NCBI GenBank assembly: GCA_031278595.1
Contig: JAITKE010000019.1
Coordinates: 1-14,508, forward strand
DNA from: Puniceicoccales bacterium
GTDB taxonomy: Bacteria; Verrucomicrobiota; Verrucomicrobiia; Opitutales; JAIRLG01
Reading direction: 5' to 3'
Length of the DNA: 14,508 nt
This document shows, piece after piece, positions 6,514-13,410 of this stretch (positions are counted from its first letter, which is position 1; every line of letters starts with the position of its first letter). The translations under genes were made by a program, and so were the position numbers. The notes below the pieces were generated by a model, which saw only the letters and a program-made list of their open reading frames with translations, had not been told where the DNA came from and ran no database searches.

Positions 6514-8385
6514 ATTTCCCGAGAGTCGATTGAGAGTATCCGGAAAAATGTGGATATTTGCGATGTCGTTTCCACCTACGTGCAGCTCCGGCACATCGGT
6601 TCCCGCTGGCGCGGCCTGAGTCCCTTCAACCAGGAAAAAACGCCCTCCTTCTTCATCCTGCCCGAAAAGGGGATTTTCAAATGCTTCAGCTCCGGCCATG
6701 CAGGGGATGTCTTCCGATTCCTCCAGCTGAAGGAGAATTTCAGCTTTGCCGAAGCCGTTGAATGGCTCGCGGAGCGCTACCATTTCTCCCTCCGCTACGA
6801 GGAAAATGGCCGGGCAGTCCTGGCAGGCGAAAACCATACCAAGGCGCTGCTCGAAATTCACCGGGCGGCCGAGGGATTTTTCCGAGAATGCTGGCGCTCC
6901 TCCGGCACCCTGGCCGAACGGGTACGGGAATACTGGGAAAAGGATCGCGGCTTCAGTCCGGAACTGGCCGAACGCTACGGCATCGGCTTCGCCCCTCCGG
7001 AGGACAACGGCGAGCTCTTCCACCGATTGCGCAAGGCTTTCGCCCCGGAGACGATGGCCCATTCCGGACTTTTCTACACCTCGCACAGCGGCTACGTCCC
7101 CCCTCCGCGCTTCCGCGGGAGGCTGATGATCCCGATTCGGGACATTCACGGCCGGACGATTGCCTTTGCCGGCCGCCAACTGGAGGGCATCACCCCGCCG
7201 CAGGATCCCGCCCATGAATCCAAATACATCAACTCGCCCCAGACTCCGCTTTTCAGCAAGGGCGAAGTGCTCTTCGGCCTCGACCAGGCCCGGCAGCAGA
7301 TTCGGGAGGACGGTACCTTTCTCTTGGTCGAGGGACAGCTGGACGCGCTGCGCTGCCACTCGGTCGGGCTCCAAACGGCCGTTGCCCCCCAGGGAACCGG
7401 AGTCACCGAGCGGCAGCTCCACCAGCTGAGGCGCTACAGTCCCCGGCTCTGGTGCTTCCTGGACAGCGATGGAGCGGGCCAAAAGGCGGCTCTGCGCGTC
7501 CTGGAAATGGCGCTCAAGGAAGAGATGGAAGTCCGTTTCATCCTCCTCCCCGAGGGACAGGATCCCGACAGCTATCTCCGTGGGAAGGGTTCGGTGGTGT
7601 TGCAGGAGCTGGAGGCGTTGACCTGCTCGGCCATCGGCTTCGCCGTGCGCCACTGGCTGCCGCAGGGAACGGCGGCGGATGTCCACGAGAAGGAACGGAC
7701 GCTGCGGAGCATTTTCGCCCTCATCCACCCGATCTCCTCCTCCGTCATCCGCGAAGCCTATATTTGGGAAGCCTCCCGGCTCATGGGCATCGACGTCCGC
7801 TCCGTCCTCAGCGACTTCGGACATTTCTGCGACCGGACGAAGCTGCAGGGAGTTCCCGGTGCCCCGGGAAGTGGCGGGACGAAGCCCCTCCTCGAAGCGA
7901 CGGCGCCGGGGGCCAAGATCCACTCCGTCACCTACGACCTCCTCTCCCTCCTGGTCCACCACGAGAATCTGGGAGCGCCTTTGGCCCGCCTCATCGAAAA
8001 GGCCTGGCTCGACGAGCGGGATCCCGACCACGCGCTGCTGGGGCATCTGCTGGAGAGTTTCCGCGAAAATCTCTGGAACGGTTGGGAGCAGGTGGATGAA
8101 AATTTTACTCCCCAAGAATGCGATCGTCTGTATACTGTGTTGGCAACGGGGGATTTTTTTGAAGACCCGTTAGAAACGGCCAACATGTGTCTTCGCAAAT
8201 TGCATCGGGATCATATCCAGAAAGCGATTCGGGAGATCATGGCTCCGGAACACTCCTCCTCCGGGGAGGGAGCGGAAAAAACGCCCCTTGGGGAGGAGGA
8301 TTGGAAGGATCGCATTCGGCAAAAGATGCATTGGCAGCGCCTGCTTCAGCATCCGCCCCAGCTGAATCCGCAGGCTATTTCATGA
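6505..8385 (+). CDS. dnaG: DNA primase DnaG with degenerate zinc-binding motif
   Basis: This 626-residue primase makes RNA primers for the replication fork. Residues 1-95 are the N-terminal CHC2-type domain, followed by the RNA polymerase-like region (RFRGRLMIPIRD, ESKYINSPQTPLFSKGEVLFGL) and the TOPRIM core. Metal-binding candidates are Glu276 in LLVEGQLD, Asp320 and Asp322 in LDSDGAG, and Asp353-Pro-Asp355. The C-terminal 180 residues are divergent, as is usual for the helicase-binding region. The zinc ligands expected as Cys, His, Cys, Cys are Ser39, Asn42, Cys60 and Ser63 here, so the canonical site is lost although EKTPSF and GHAGDVF around it are kept. The start is a GTG at 6505, with no clear Shine-Dalgarno site. 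Its stop lies 24 nt before rpoD, indicating an operon. Confidence 0.95.
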   Translation: MPIISRESIESIRKNVDICDVVSTYVQLRHIGSRWRGLSPFNQEKTPSFFILPEKGIFKCFSSGHAGDVFRFLQLKENFSFAEAVEWLAERYHFSLRYEENGRAVLAGENHTKALLEIHRAAEGFFRECWRSSGTLAERVREYWEKDRGFSPELAERYGIGFAPPEDNGELFHRLRKAFAPETMAHSGLFYTSHSGYVPPPRFRGRLMIPIRDIHGRTIAFAGRQLEGITPPQDPAHESKYINSPQTPLFSKGEVLFGLDQARQQIREDGTFLLVEGQLDALRCHSVGLQTAVAPQGTGVTERQLHQLRRYSPRLWCFLDSDGAGQKAALRVLEMALKEEMEVRFILLPEGQDPDSYLRGKGSVVLQELEALTCSAIGFAVRHWLPQGTAADVHEKERTLRSIFALIHPISSSVIREAYIWEASRLMGIDVRSVLSDFGHFCDRTKLQGVPGAPGSGGTKPLLEATAPGAKIHSVTYDLLSLLVHHENLGAPLARLIEKAWLDERDPDHALLGHLLESFRENLWNGWEQVDENFTPQECDRLYTVLATGDFFEDPLETANMCLRKLHRDHIQKAIREIMAPEHSSSGEGAEKTPLGEEDWKDRIRQKMHWQRLLQHPPQLNPQAIS

Positions 8386-8409
8386 GACAGGCTCCAGGAA
8401 TCACGCCCT

Positions 8410-10182
8410 ATGGACACCAAACCACCCGAAAATCACGCCGAAAGTCCCGAGATCAATGAGCGCGTGCGCCTGCTCATACGGCAGGCGAAGGAGCAGGGCT
8501 ACCTGACCCTGGCGGACATCAGCGACCAGCTGCCGGAGATGTCCGACAGTCCGGACGAGATCGAGAACATCATCAACATCCTCGATCATCTCGAGATCGA
8601 GATCCTCGACGGCGATGAGGTGGAGGCCTACCAGCAGCGCCTGGAGGAGGAAAGCCTCTCTGCCCTCTCTCCGGAGGAAATCGCGGAGGATCCGGTACGC
8701 ATGTACCTGCGCCAGATGGGCCAGGTGCCCCTGCTGACCCGCAACGAGGAGGTGTCCATCTCCAAGCGCATCGAAAATGCCGAGCTCCAGGCCCAAGATG
8801 AATTATTTTCCATTCACCTCACCGCGGAATTCCAGATCGACCTGGCCGAACGCCTCCTGCAGAGGGAAGAGCGCTTCGACCAGATCGTCCTGGACAAGAA
8901 GATCGAGAGCCGCGAGGTTTACTACCGCATCGTCACCCGCTCACTGGAGGAGAGCCGGATGCTCCTACAGTGCATCCGGGATACCTGGCAGGAGCAGCGC
9001 CAGCTCGGCGAAGAGGCGGCCAAGCGCAAGCGGATCGGGATGCGCCTGCGGCAGTTCCAGCTGCAGCTCCGGACGGTGCTGAAGCGCTTCTGCTTCAAGA
9101 TGAAGGTCTTTGAGGATTTATTGGAGAAATACCGGCCCGACCTGCGCCAGATCGAGCAGCTCCTGCAGGAACGGCAGCACGCGGAAAAGCTGTCCGCCCA
9201 GAACGGCAAGCCCGACAAGGCCTACCAGGAGCGCATCCGCAAGGCCATCGAAAAGCTGGAGGCCAAGCTGGAGGCCGATCCCTTCCGCTTCCTGGACATC
9301 GTCAAGAAATTTCGGGAACACATGGCCGAGGCTCACATCGCCAAACGGGAAATGGTGGCGGCCAATCTCCGCCTCGTGGTCAGCATCGCGAAAAAATATA
9401 CCAACCGCGGCCTCACCTTTTTGGACCTGATCCAGGAAGGCAACATGGGACTGATGAAGGCCGTCGAGAAATTCGAGTACCGCCGCGGCTACAAGTTCTC
9501 CACCTATGCCACCTGGTGGATCCGGCAGGCCATCACGCGGGCGATCGCCGACCAGGCCCGGACGATCCGGATTCCCGTCCACATGATCGAGGTCCTGAAC
9601 CGCATCACCCAGATCCAGAAGCAATTATTTCAGGAGCTGGGGCGTGAGGCGACGGCCGAGGAGGTGACCGCCGAGACCGACATGCCCCTGGAGCGCGTCC
9701 AGGCGGTCATGAAAATGGCCCAGCAGTCCATCTCGCTCCAGACGCCGGTGGGGGACGGGGACGACGCCTGCTTCGGGGATTTCCTCGAGGACAACAGTGC
9801 CGAAAATCCCTACGACATGACGGCCTACAGCCTGCTAAGGGAGAAGATCGACCACGTCCTCACGACCCTCAACGAGCGGGAACGGGAGGTGCTGACCCTG
9901 CGCTTCGGCCTGCGGGATGGCTACAGCCGCACCTTGGAAGAGGTGGGCAAGATGTTCCGGGTCACCCGGGAGCGCATCCGCCAGATCGAGGCCAAGGCTT
10001 TGAGAAAAATGCGCCATCCGACTCGCATCCGCCAGCTGAACGGGTTTTTCGAGGGGGATTTCAAGCTGGAGGGGCCCAGCTTCGAGGAATTCGTGGGCGA
10101 GCAGCACCTGGGCCCGGAGCTCCTGCCCCAGTCGGCCGAAGGGGTAGAGGCCACAGAGGCTCCCTCCGCCCTCGCCGTCTGA
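8410..10182 (+). CDS. rpoD: Primary RNA polymerase sigma factor RpoD (sigma70, group 1)
   Basis: This 590-residue housekeeping sigma factor directs RNA polymerase to -35/-10 promoters. An N-terminal region 1.1-like helical segment (about 10-80) is followed by region 1.2 (DPVRMYLRQMGQVPLL, from about 95). A charged helical non-conserved region spans about 130-300. Region 2 (about 315-385) contains NLRLVVSIAKKY, DLIQEGNMGLMKAVEKF and the -10-binding YKFSTYATWWIRQAITRAI. Region 3 follows, then region 4 (about 485-545) with the helix-turn-helix LEEVGKMFRVTRERIRQIE. About 45 further residues follow region 4, longer than in E. coli. ATG 8410 is preceded by CAGGAA with about 10 nt spacing. It is cotranscribed with dnaG (24-nt gap). 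CL6 follows 45 nt after the stop. Confidence 0.97.
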   Translation: MDTKPPENHAESPEINERVRLLIRQAKEQGYLTLADISDQLPEMSDSPDEIENIINILDHLEIEILDGDEVEAYQQRLEEESLSALSPEEIAEDPVRMYLRQMGQVPLLTRNEEVSISKRIENAELQAQDELFSIHLTAEFQIDLAERLLQREERFDQIVLDKKIESREVYYRIVTRSLEESRMLLQCIRDTWQEQRQLGEEAAKRKRIGMRLRQFQLQLRTVLKRFCFKMKVFEDLLEKYRPDLRQIEQLLQERQHAEKLSAQNGKPDKAYQERIRKAIEKLEAKLEADPFRFLDIVKKFREHMAEAHIAKREMVAANLRLVVSIAKKYTNRGLTFLDLIQEGNMGLMKAVEKFEYRRGYKFSTYATWWIRQAITRAIADQARTIRIPVHMIEVLNRITQIQKQLFQELGREATAEEVTAETDMPLERVQAVMKMAQQSISLQTPVGDGDDACFGDFLEDNSAENPYDMTAYSLLREKIDHVLTTLNEREREVLTLRFGLRDGYSRTLEEVGKMFRVTRERIRQIEAKALRKMRHPTRIRQLNGFFEGDFKLEGPSFEEFVGEQHLGPELLPQSAEGVEATEAPSALAV

Positions 10183-10227
10183 GTATCGGTCGGGCATTCT
10201 GTCCTCTCCGCTCCCTTTACGCCCCTC

Positions 10228-10347
10228 GCGCCATGGCCTGTCCGCCGCGCCGGCTCCGCCGGCGGCGGCGGACTGCGGCGTCCCCCGCGCGGGAGGGCGG
10301 GTGGGGGCGGGGGACGCCGCCTTTGCTCCGCAAAGAGGCCATGGCGC
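10228..10347 (+). repeat. Cloverleaf palindromic element CL6 (family B)
   Basis: The closing stem is 12 perfect bp, 10228-10239 (GCGCCATGGCCT) with 10336-10347. Arm 1 is 10240-10254/10258-10273 (15 bp with one bulged G, loop TCC). Arm 2 is 10275-10288/10307-10320 (14 perfect bp, 18-nt G-rich loop). Arm 3 is 10321-10326/10330-10335 (6 bp, loop TCC). CL9 is a close relative, and the similarity extends upstream through CGGTCGG...ATTCTGTCCTCT. It lies directly downstream of rpoD. Confidence 0.9.
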
Positions 10348-10406
10348 AAAAAAACAGAGAAAATATCCTTCCTGGGGTACACACATTCCAGGTTGCCCTT
10401 GCTGGG

Positions 10407-10517
10407 TTTGGGGCCGCCTTTGGGCCCAAAGGGCCCTGGCGCCCGCGCCGCGGGGGCGCGGGCGCTGCGTGAGGGGAAGGAAACTTTCCCTTCCCCTCAC
10501 GCAAAGGCGGCCCCAAA
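10407..10517 (-). repeat. Cloverleaf palindromic element CL7, overlapping a gene end
   Basis: The closing stem is 15 bp, 10407-10421 (TTTGGGGCCGCCTTT) with 10503-10517; after a 2-nt bulge it continues as CTGGG (10402-10406) with CCCAG (10520-10524). The arms are 10422-10427/10431-10436 (6 bp, loop AAA), 10439-10449/10455-10465 (11 bp) and 10467-10480/10489-10502 (14 bp, 8-nt loop). The 6-bp arm is first, so the canonical orientation is minus. Its right closing strand encodes the last codons of the pseudouridine synthase. Confidence 0.88.
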
Positions 10518-11264
10518 GTCCCAGAAACTGGGCGGCTCCTGCTCGGCGAAAAAATGGAAGACCTTTCCCCCCAGGCGGTAATCCAGCTCGATGCGCTCCG
10601 AATGGAGGAAGAGATTTCTGCGGCCTACGAGCCCGGCCAGGGCCCGGTTCCAGCGAAAATCCCCATAGGTCTTGTCCCCCAGGACGGGACAGCCCCTCAG
10701 GGCACATTGTACGCGCAGCTGGTGGGTTCGGCCGGTGTGGGGATATAGGCGAAGCCGCCGGAGGGAATGCTCTCCCAGCCTTGCCAGGGCCATCTCCTCG
10801 TAACGGGTCTCGGCTAGCAGACCCCGGGGATCGGGCCGCACCCGCAGGCCGGCCGGAGTCCGCACTTCTGCCAAGGGATCACGCCACAGGCCCAATGCCG
10901 GCAGGGCCGCCCTCCCCTTCACCCAGGCCTGGTAGGCCTTCCGGCAGCGCCGTTCCCGAAAGGCACGCCGGACCGCCACCGCCACCGCTGCGTCCAGGGT
11001 CACGAGCATGAGGCCGGACGTGGGCGCGTCGAGGCGGTGGAGGAGGAAGAGCCACCGCCCATCGGGCAGGCGGTAGCCCTCTTTTTCGAAATCATAGCTC
11101 CGGGGCACGAGGGCTTTTTCGGAAATCGCATCCGCTCCGTTGGGATGGGCCATGTGACCCGGGGGCTTGGCGATGGCCACCAGACCATTCTCGTCCTCCT
11201 GCCAAAGCTCCACCGCCGGTGAGAGGTAGTTCTGAATCCCGGAATTTTGAATTTTCTCCCCCAC
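10497..11264 (-). CDS. RluA/TruC-type RNA pseudouridine synthase
   Basis: The protein isomerises specific uridines in RNA to pseudouridine. From GTG 11264 it has 255 residues and no S4 domain, like E. coli TruC (tRNA position 65). Visible motifs are the KPPGHMAHP segment, the catalytic HRLDAPTSGLML with Asp79, HTGRTHQLRVQ, and GDKTYGDFRWNR, which is close to the TruC version. The exact target uridine cannot be told from sequence. The frame is open to ATG 11423, but the extra 53 codons cover a short tandem repeat and reach to within 2 nt of the tRNA-Ile gene, so I prefer an internal start. GTG 11264 is a tentative choice; the GTG at 11213, just before ELWQEDENG, is another option. Its C-terminal residues DFGAAFA and stop lie inside CL7. 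Confidence 0.83.
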   Translation of the reverse strand: MGEKIQNSGIQNYLSPAVELWQEDENGLVAIAKPPGHMAHPNGADAISEKALVPRSYDFEKEGYRLPDGRWLFLLHRLDAPTSGLMLVTLDAAVAVAVRRAFRERRCRKAYQAWVKGRAALPALGLWRDPLAEVRTPAGLRVRPDPRGLLAETRYEEMALARLGEHSLRRLRLYPHTGRTHQLRVQCALRGCPVLGDKTYGDFRWNRALAGLVGRRNLFLHSERIELDYRLGGKVFHFFAEQEPPSFWDFGAAFA

Positions 11265-11317
11265 GCTCCTGGGCGAAAAGACATTTTCCCTAAAAAATTT
11301 TTCAAGTCTTATCCCCC

Positions 11318-11370
11318 AGGCTTCAGCCCATACCGGTCTTTCCTCTGGGCTTCGGCCCAGGCCGGTCTTT
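11318..11370. repeat. Short tandem repeat (about 24 bp, period 29) upstream of tRNA-Ile
   Basis: The 24-bp unit at 11318-11341 recurs at 11347-11370 with 20 of 24 positions the same; both end in CCGGTCTTT. Each copy contains a small hairpin around GGCTTC(A/G)GCC; the second is perfect (CTGGGC-TTC-GGCCCAG). It lies between the pseudouridine synthase and the divergent tRNA gene. Confidence 0.6.
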
Positions 11371-11424
11371 TTCCCTTGCCAAGCAGTCCTCCCATCGCAG
11401 CGTGCAGGAGGCCTACCGAGCATC

Positions 11425-11500
<76 letters not shown>

Positions 11501-11603
11501 GGAATTTCTCTCGGGAGTTTTGGGAGTTTTTCGGCTCCGTCCTCATTTTAGAGTCCGGCCACCAGGAATCCTTTTCCTTTAAAAGAGGGGCGGGTGGGTG
11601 GGT

Positions 11604-11701
11604 CTGCGCTGTCTTTGCAGGGAGGGAATGGCCTTTCAGGCCATTCCCTCCCTGGGGCTCGCGGAGCGAGCCGAGCCCTATGGGCTCCAAAGACAGCGCA
11701 G
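11604..11701 (+). repeat. Cloverleaf palindromic element CL8 (family A)
   Basis: The closing stem is 14 perfect bp, 11604-11617 with 11688-11701, the same sequence as CL3. The arms are 11618-11634/11638-11654 (17 perfect bp, loop TTC), 11656-11662/11666-11672 (7 bp, loop GGA) and 11673-11678/11682-11687 (6 bp, loop TAT). It lies between tRNA-Ile and the oleD-like gene. The rest of the 11501-11812 gap shows no gene. Confidence 0.92.
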
Positions 11702-11812
11702 CGGGAGCCATTGCCATTCCGCCCGGTTTAGGATCTCCTCCGCTCGAGTTACGCCCAGTTTTCCCTGTGCCCTGGGCTTGAATTTCCGCAGCTTCTCCCT
11801 AAAAACATCCGC

Positions 11813-12802
11813 GTGAAAGTCCTCGTCACCGGTGGCAATGGATTTCTGGGACAGCGGCTCCTGCCCCTCCTGCTGAAACGTGGCCTGCACGTCCGTGTTT
11901 TGGGCCGGCAGGAGCGGAGCGCGACGAACCTTCCCGTCGAGTACCGCCGCGGGGATATTCAGAATTTCCCCGACGTCCTGGGGGCGACACGCGGGGTGGA
12001 GGCCGTTTTTCACCTCGCCTCCAGGGCCGGCATCGAGTCCCATCCACAACTCTACGACGCGGTCAATGTACAGGGCACGTGCCACATCCTCGAGGCCTGT
12101 CGGCAGAACCGTGTCTCCTACTGCATCTACACCAGCTCGCCCTGCGTGGTTTTTAACGGCAAAGACATCCGCAATGGCGATGAATCGATTCCTTATTCTT
12201 CACACCCGCTCTGCGACTACGCGCGGACGAAGATCCAAGCGGAGCGACTCGTATTGGCGGCCAACTCGCCGAGCCTGAGGACGCTGGCGCTGCGCCCGCA
12301 CCTTCTCTTCGGCCGTGGCGACCGGCAGCTCATTCCCCGGCTCCTCCGGCGCTCGCAAAGCGGCCAGCTGGCCCAGATCGGTGCGGGGAAAAACCATGTC
12401 GACATGACACACGTCGACAACGCCGCCCAGGCCCATGAGCTGGCCCTCCTGGCCCTCCTACGGGGACATGCGGGCGGAAAGGCCTATTTCATCGGCCAGG
12501 AACATCCCCTGCCCCTCTGGGAAACCATCGATGAAATCCTGCGACGCCTGGGCCGTCCACCGGTGACGCGCCGGATTCCCTATTCCCTCGCCTACGCGAG
12601 CGGATACGTTTTGGAAAAGCTCTCCCGCCTACGCCGAAATCATCCCGAGCCCGCCATGACCCGTTTTCTGGCCCTGGCCCTGGGGAAAGACCACTACTTC
12701 TCGCACCGCGCCGCCCGGGAGGAGCTGGGCTACAGCCCCAAAATCTCCATCGAGGAGGCGATGAAGGACTACGGCGCTCCCGAAATACCTCCATCCTCCT
12801 AA
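11813..12802 (+). CDS. oleD: OleD-like NAD(P)-dependent 2-alkyl-3-oxoalkanoate reductase (extended SDR)
   Basis: This is a 329-residue extended short-chain dehydrogenase/reductase. The N-terminal Rossmann motif is TGGNGFLG (residues 7-14); Ser108/Ser109 in YTSSP and Tyr136...Lys140 in YARTK are the catalytic candidates. ALRPHLLFGRGD, the AYFIGQEHPLP segment and the C-terminal PAMTRFLA...GYSPKISIEEAM match what I recall of OleD, which reduces the OleA condensation product to a 2-alkyl-3-hydroxy acid before OleC and OleB act. A related 3-beta-hydroxysteroid-dehydrogenase-like SDR is the alternative. The start is a GTG at 11813, just before the VLVTGG strand, without a clear Shine-Dalgarno site. 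No ole partner is adjacent; the oleB-like gene is at the left edge, on the other strand. CL8 precedes and CL9 follows. Confidence 0.75.
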   Translation: MKVLVTGGNGFLGQRLLPLLLKRGLHVRVLGRQERSATNLPVEYRRGDIQNFPDVLGATRGVEAVFHLASRAGIESHPQLYDAVNVQGTCHILEACRQNRVSYCIYTSSPCVVFNGKDIRNGDESIPYSSHPLCDYARTKIQAERLVLAANSPSLRTLALRPHLLFGRGDRQLIPRLLRRSQSGQLAQIGAGKNHVDMTHVDNAAQAHELALLALLRGHAGGKAYFIGQEHPLPLWETIDEILRRLGRPPVTRRIPYSLAYASGYVLEKLSRLRRNHPEPAMTRFLALALGKDHYFSHRAAREELGYSPKISIEEAMKDYGAPEIPPSS

Positions 12803-12871
12803 ACACTCAAGCTCCATCCGCTTGAAGTCCGCAATTTCTTCCCAGGCCACCGGTCGGCGATTCTGTCCTCT

Positions 12872-12996
12872 TCGCGCCATGGCCTGTCCGCCGCGCCGGC
12901 GGAGCCGGCAGCGGTGGACCGCGGCGTTCCCCGCGCGGGAGGGTGGGTGGAGAGCGGGGGACGCCGCCTTTGCTCCGCAAAGAGGCCATGGCGCGA
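12872..12996 (+). repeat. Cloverleaf palindromic element CL9 (family B)
   Basis: The closing stem is 14 bp, 12872-12885 with 12983-12996, containing the same GCGCCATGGCCT as CL6. Arm 1 is 12886-12900/12904-12919 (15 bp with one bulge and one G-T, loop GGA). Arm 2 is 12921-12934/12954-12967 (14 bp with one G-T, 19-nt loop). Arm 3 is 12968-12973/12977-12982 (6 bp, loop TCC). It lies 70 nt after the oleD-like stop. No gene is visible from 12803 to 13299. Confidence 0.9.
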
Positions 12997-13021
12997 GGGT
13001 ACAGACAAAGATTCGTCAGCC

Positions 13022-13212
13022 TAGAGGGCGTCGTCAAATAAAAGCTGGAGATTTTCGTCAATCGTGAGAGCTGGGGATTCATCGAGCGTTTTGGCGGGGG
13101 CCCCGGGACGCTCGCCTCGCGCGCAAGCGGCTTTAGCCGCTTAAGCCCTCTTCGAGGGCTGTCCCGGGGCCCCAAAAAATGCCCCCTCATTTTAGTTTGA
13201 CGACACCCTCTA
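13022..13212. mobile_element. MITE-like segment with terminal inverted repeats and TA borders, carrying CL10
   Basis: TAGAGGGCGTCGTCAAA (13022-13038) and TTTGACGACACCCTCTA (13196-13212) form a 17-bp inverted repeat with one mismatch. The outermost bases are TA at both ends, which would fit a TA target duplication as made by IS630/Tc1-type transposases. No transposase is encoded in the 191 bp. The interior also has AGCTGG(A/G)GATT twice (from 13042 and 13069). Assignment to a transposase family is inference. Confidence 0.55.
13097..13173 (+). repeat. Cloverleaf palindromic element CL10
   Basis: The closing stem is 13 perfect bp, 13097-13109 (GGGGCCCCGGGAC) with 13161-13173. The arms are 13110-13115/13119-13124 (6 bp with one mismatch, loop CTC), 13125-13131/13136-13142 (7 bp, loop TTTA) and 13144-13150/13154-13160 (7 bp, loop TTC). 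This is the smallest copy. It lies within the TIR-bounded segment 13022-13212. Confidence 0.85.
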
Positions 13213-13299
13213 AAGATCGCCTCGACATCCACTCGCCTGAAGTCCGCAGTTTTTGCTCCTTTTCCCCTCGTAAAAAACTTTTGGAAAAATACTCTTTCC

Positions 13300-13376
13300 T
13301 GGTCGGGCTGAAGAGATTCGAACTCTTGACCCCTTGCACCCCATGCAAGTGCGCTACCAGACTGCGCCACAGCCCG
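13300..13376 (-). tRNA. tRNA-Pro (anticodon GGG)
   Basis: This 77-nt gene on the minus strand has an encoded CCA end. The acceptor CGGGCTG pairs with CAGCCCG. The body GGCGCAG..TGGTAGCGCACTT is the standard bacterial proline tRNA pattern. The anticodon arm CTTGC/GCAAG encloses loop ATGGGGT, giving anticodon GGG. The T arm AAGAG-TTCGAAT-CTCTT is intact. It lies 34 nt downstream of murJ on the same strand, so cotranscription is possible. Confidence 0.95.
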
Positions 13377-13410
13377 CCGGAGCCGGAATCCTGGGCCTGG
13401 AGAGGAAAAG

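Noticed and set aside
7848..7876. Palindrome TTCCCGG...CCGGGAA inside dnaG
   Set aside because: It is a single short hairpin in a Gly/Pro-rich linker of the coding frame without the closing stem and three arms of the CL elements.
6403..8115. 570-codon open frame antisense to dnaG
   Set aside because: It overlaps the fully motif-supported primase gene; the antisense product is compositionally biased and unrecognisable.
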